From Saccharofermentans sp. (GTDB lineage Bacteria; Bacillota; Clostridia; Saccharofermentanales; Saccharofermentanaceae), in contig JAIKZM010000099.1 in the NCBI GenBank assembly GCA_024682215.1, forward strand, positions 1 to 64,000: a stretch of 64,000 bases of DNA. Reading direction: 5' to 3'. The position numbers and the translations under genes were made by a program. Below the pieces are notes generated by a model, which had not been told where the DNA came from, searched no databases, and saw only the letters and a program-made list of their open reading frames with translations. Of this stretch, positions 61,063 to 64,000 are shown one piece after another. Numbering within the stretch: the first letter of the stretch is position 1; each line of letters begins with the position of its first letter.

Positions 61063-61071
61063 TGCTATAAT
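61063..61071 (+). promoter_or_regulatory. Extended -10 promoter of the SseB-like gene
   Basis: TGC-TATAAT lies 34 bases before the ATG at 61106, with AAAGGGGA as ribosome site between. Confidence 0.6.
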
Positions 61072-61105
61072 CCTTTCTGTAAAAAATTCAAAGGGGACCT
61101 TTTTA

Positions 61106-62518
61106 ATGGCACTTTTCGGAAAGAAAAAGCAGGACGAGAATAATTCCGAGGACAAGAAGCTCGAAGCGGCACAGAAGTCCAAGGAGATGGATATAATCCT
61201 CCAGGCACGTCAGGAGGAAGAGGAAGCGCGGCAGGCCAGGATCGCAGAGCGCGAGGCTGAGCAGGAGAAGTTTAAGAGCGAACTCCAGGCTGATATCGAA
61301 AAAGCCGCTGATGCCGCAAAAGAAGTCACCGGCATGTATCCCGCAAGAGCAGGCGAGGAGCGTTTCTTTATGCTCGTTGAGACACATGTTTATACCGACA
61401 TGGCCGATCCCGAAGATGAGATCGTAAAGGGCATACTCCGCGGAAAGGTCAGGAAGGGACAGGAAATCCTCGTTCTTTCCGGGCTCGATTCAATGAACAA
61501 GGTTACGGTAAATGCTATCCGCAACGACGACCGCGAAATGCTCGAAGAAGCATGTGACGAGATCGTTGAACTCGAGCTCTCAAAGGGCGATTTCAAGGAC
61601 CCTGATTCCCCGGATGAGCAGAACGAATCCAGGATCATGACATATGCGGTCCTTACGAATCTTCCCGAGGAAGAAGGGATCTCGGAAGGTGTCCGTCTTC
61701 CTGCAATGCTTTGCGAATTCTCAAGATTCCAGGGCGATCAGGAGTATTTCGGCCAGCTTATGAATGCTGCAATGACATCCGAATTCGCAGTTCCCGCAAA
61801 GGTCTCCGGCGGCAGCACGAGCCAGAGGAAAGTTTCTTTTGCCGGCATGCGCAGCGAGAACTCCGACGGTAAGCCCATGCTCCCCGCATTTACTTCCGTC
61901 AAGGCATTTGAGAAGCACAAGGACATGCTCGCAAAGGCAGGCGGCTTCAACAGCGCGCTCAAGCTCGATTATTCACAGCTCTGCGGCGTTGCAAGAGACG
62001 ACAACCACGGCGGCGCGGTCATCGATCCGCTCGGTCCCGTTATCTTTGCGCTCCCCAAGGAAGTGCTCGACACTTCAGTAAAGACCGTTCAGTTCCATGC
62101 GCTTTTCGGCCAGAACAAGATCGCCGAGAAGTTCGTACCCGGAGAGGGCGAATCCGCATCTGAACCTGCAAGGCCAGCTCAGAGACTCAGGGAATACAGC
62201 GTAACCAATCCCGTTCCGGGCGGTGAATATACATTCATCGAGGATGCCGTAAAGAAATACGCGGGTTCCCAGGCTGATATCGCAAAGCTCTGCATAGTCG
62301 TCATCATCGCACAGGATGACCCGTCAGACAGGGCTTATGTCTGCATCATCGACTGTCCAAAAGAAAAGTTCAACATGCACTGCAAGGCGATCGAGTCCAA
62401 GGTAAGCCCTTTCCTTAAGGCGATCAGAAAGATCCAGTTCCGTCCTTATGAGAAGGAGAAGTTCAGCGGAGAGTTCTTCGAAAGATATCCCTGGACTTAT
62501 AACAAACTCGGTTTCTGA
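61106..62518 (+). CDS. SseB-like domain protein with coiled-coil N-terminus
   Basis: A charged Glu/Lys/Ala/Arg-rich coiled coil (about 8-75) is followed by a middle part with 'ILRGKVRKGQEILVLSG...VTVNAI', which resembles the second beta-barrel domain of translation GTPases. An SseB-like domain follows ('PMLPAFTSVKAFEKHKDML', about 255-345), with a C-terminal part of about 120 residues. SseB domains are widespread and of poorly known function. No membrane segment is present. The start is supported by AAAGGGGA. The mix suggests a cytoplasmic protein, but no function can be given. Confidence 0.7.
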   Translation: MALFGKKKQDENNSEDKKLEAAQKSKEMDIILQARQEEEEARQARIAEREAEQEKFKSELQADIEKAADAAKEVTGMYPARAGEERFFMLVETHVYTDMADPEDEIVKGILRGKVRKGQEILVLSGLDSMNKVTVNAIRNDDREMLEEACDEIVELELSKGDFKDPDSPDEQNESRIMTYAVLTNLPEEEGISEGVRLPAMLCEFSRFQGDQEYFGQLMNAAMTSEFAVPAKVSGGSTSQRKVSFAGMRSENSDGKPMLPAFTSVKAFEKHKDMLAKAGGFNSALKLDYSQLCGVARDDNHGGAVIDPLGPVIFALPKEVLDTSVKTVQFHALFGQNKIAEKFVPGEGESASEPARPAQRLREYSVTNPVPGGEYTFIEDAVKKYAGSQADIAKLCIVVIIAQDDPSDRAYVCIIDCPKEKFNMHCKAIESKVSPFLKAIRKIQFRPYEKEKFSGEFFERYPWTYNKLGF

Positions 62519-62582
62519 AGCACGATTAACACAGATTCTTCGAAAAATTAACATCTTCTATAAACAAAATCCTGTTGCTGCG

Positions 62583-62591
62583 TGATAGAAT
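62583..62591 (+). promoter_or_regulatory. Extended -10 promoter of the ABC transporter gene
   Basis: TGA-TAGAAT gives a leader of about 37 bases before the ATG at 62635. AAGGGAAT and GAAG precede the start codon. The -35 is weak. Confidence 0.5.
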
Positions 62592-62634
62592 CTCTCACGG
62601 GATAGATCTATAAATTTTTTAAGGGAATAAGAAG

Positions 62635-64000
62635 ATGCTTCAAATCAAAGATATCCGTAAGGAATACAAGACTGGAAATCTTGTACAGAAGGCGCTTGAC
62701 GGCGTTTCGTTAAATCTGCGCGACAATGAATTCGTGGCGATCCTGGGACCTTCGGGCTCCGGCAAGACCACGCTCTTAAACATCATCGGCGGTCTGGACC
62801 GCTACGATTCCGGCGACGTTATAATCAACGGCGTTTCAACGAAGAAATACAGGGACAGGGACTGGGATGCTTACCGCAACCACACGATAGGCTTTGTTTT
62901 CCAGAGTTACAACCTGATCCCTCACCAGACGGTCCTCGCAAATGTCGAGCTCGCGCTCACCATCTCCGGCATCAGCGGCAAACAGAGGCGCGAAAAGGCT
63001 TTGGCAGCGCTCGATAAGGTTGGTCTCAGGGAACAGGCCCACAAGAAGCCGAACCAGATGTCAGGCGGCCAGATGCAGCGTGTTGCCATCGCAAGAGCGC
63101 TGGTAAATGACCCCGATATCCTCCTGGCTGACGAACCGACAGGAGCGCTCGATTCGGATACCAGCGTACAGGTCATGGACCTTCTTAAGGAAGTCGCCAA
63201 GGACAGGCTCGTCGTCATGGTCACCCACAACCCCGAGCTCGCAATGGAATACGCGACCAGGATCGTAAGGGTAAAAGACGGCAAGATCATCGATGACAGC
63301 GATCCTTTCAAGGTTGAGGAATCCGTCCTCAAAGCTCCGGTACACAGACGTCTCGGCAAGGCATCGATGAACTTTTTCACGGCGCTCGCGCTGAGCTTCA
63401 ACAACCTTCTTACCAAGAAGACCAGGACCATTCTGGTTGCTTTTGCAGGCTCGATCGGCATCATCGGCATCGCGCTGATCATGTCTCTTTCCAACGGCGT
63501 CAACAAGTATATCGATGACACTGAGAAGAAGACGCTGTCTCAGTATCCGATCCAGATCGAAAAGTCGTCGATCTCGCTGATGCAGCTCATGATGGTCAGC
63601 ACTGACACGTGGAAGCCGGGCGAACCCGGAACGGTCACCGAGATCCCGAGCGTCAGCCAGATCCTTTCGACCGTAAAGACAAACGACCTCATTTCGCTCA
63701 AGGATCATTTCGACACTAAGGCGCCCGAGATCTATGATCTGACGAACGGCATTGAGTATAAATATTCCCTGCAGCCGCAGATATTCGATTTCGACGGCAA
63801 GACAGGTGATTTCAGGCAGGTCAACCCGAACGAGGATTTCGCTTCCATGGGCATGCAGTCTTCGAGCATGTTCACGAGCGCTTATTCGATGAACGTCTTT
63901 TTCGAACTTCCGGAAAAAGACGATCTCTACATCAACCAGTACGACATAAAGTGCGGAAGGTGGCCCGAGAATTCCAGCGAGGCGGTCCTCGTCCTCAACC
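62635..64000 (+). CDS. ABC transporter, ATPase fused to permease (partial, runs off window)
   Basis: This reading frame is open to the end of the window, so it is missing from the ORF track. The first ~230 residues are an ABC ATPase of the LolD/MacB type: Walker A 'GPSGSGKTT' (38-46), Q-loop 'FQSYNLIP', signature 'MSGGQMQR' and Walker B 'ILLADEPTGALD'. A first permease helix follows ('TILVAFAGSIGIIGIALIMSL', about 262-282), then a large outside domain that continues beyond 64000. Such fused proteins in Firmicutes are often peptide-antibiotic or lipoprotein-type exporters (FtsX-like permease). At least 455 residues are encoded here. Confidence 0.9.
   Translation, partial: MLQIKDIRKEYKTGNLVQKALDGVSLNLRDNEFVAILGPSGSGKTTLLNIIGGLDRYDSGDVIINGVSTKKYRDRDWDAYRNHTIGFVFQSYNLIPHQTVLANVELALTISGISGKQRREKALAALDKVGLREQAHKKPNQMSGGQMQRVAIARALVNDPDILLADEPTGALDSDTSVQVMDLLKEVAKDRLVVMVTHNPELAMEYATRIVRVKDGKIIDDSDPFKVEESVLKAPVHRRLGKASMNFFTALALSFNNLLTKKTRTILVAFAGSIGIIGIALIMSLSNGVNKYIDDTEKKTLSQYPIQIEKSSISLMQLMMVSTDTWKPGEPGTVTEIPSVSQILSTVKTNDLISLKDHFDTKAPEIYDLTNGIEYKYSLQPQIFDFDGKTGDFRQVNPNEDFASMGMQSSSMFTSAYSMNVFFELPEKDDLYINQYDIKCGRWPENSSEAVLVLN

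Noticed and set aside
1-64000. tRNA, rRNA, insertion sequences or prophage
   Set aside because: I saw no cloverleaf, conserved rRNA sequence, transposase or phage structural gene; a tRNA or Rfam scan could still find small RNAs.

Overview
The window looks like a chromosomal segment from a Gram-positive member of the Clostridia (Bacillota), possibly a gut or rumen anaerobe. The reasons are a type III glutamine synthetase, LoaP, lipoprotein signal peptides without outer-membrane genes, an LtaS/TagF-type surface-polymer cluster, AGGAGG-type ribosome sites and moderate GC. I saw no rRNA, tRNA, CRISPR array, insertion sequence or prophage gene. The genes fill the window tightly and all looked intact except the last, which runs off the end.

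Region 1 (1-15,355) is mixed metabolism and membrane functions: glnN, a DUF3737 beta-helix protein, a membrane-anchored tyrosine phosphatase, a GT-C glycosyltransferase, an apparently active EAL phosphodiesterase, a TetR/PEP-synthase-like/NudC operon with a perfect 22-bp palindrome at its promoter, a lipase-like hydrolase with a PIG-V-like mannosyltransferase, and an MFS transporter. Two intergenic spacers hold tandem palindromic repeats.

Region 2 (15,450-23,600) is a surface-glycan locus. It starts with the NusG paralogue LoaP and a membrane protein built from three repeated domains. A tight operon follows whose four sugar enzymes match the di-N-acetylbacillosamine route: 4,6-dehydratase, aminotransferase, phosphoglycosyl transferase and acetyltransferase, then a GT4 glycosyltransferase. 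A DnaJ-domain membrane protein and a beta-helix lipoprotein lie beyond it on the other strand.

Region 3 (about 26,100-46,900) is the most unusual part. It holds four tandem ~870-residue proteins, each joining a YidC/Oxa1-like membrane domain to a complete LtaS-like half (membrane bundle plus extracellular alkaline-phosphatase-superfamily domain). Mixed among them are two TagF-like transferases, a cytidylyltransferase/CobD-like aminotransferase fusion, a triple fusion of LicC-like nucleotidyltransferase, HxGH cytidylyltransferase and PEP mutase, an iron-type phosphonoacetaldehyde reductase candidate and phosphonopyruvate decarboxylase. A TVP38 membrane protein and a cytidylate-kinase-like protein close the cluster. 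I infer a pathway that makes a phosphonate, activates it with CTP and places it on a cell-surface polymer.

Region 4 (46,916-64,000) carries a degenerate GGDEF-EAL protein, a small lipoprotein, an ECF-type sigma factor with its likely membrane anti-sigma partner, a zinc-ribbon membrane protein, a serpin lipoprotein, a GT2 glycosyltransferase, the three-gene proton-translocating transhydrogenase (pntAA-pntAB-pntB), a membrane-anchored unknown, a second GT-C protein, an SseB-like protein and the start of an ABC transporter.

A theme across the window is that at least six, and perhaps nine, genes have a -10 promoter box ending 6-10 nt before the start codon and no ribosome-binding site. This suggests frequent leaderless mRNAs.
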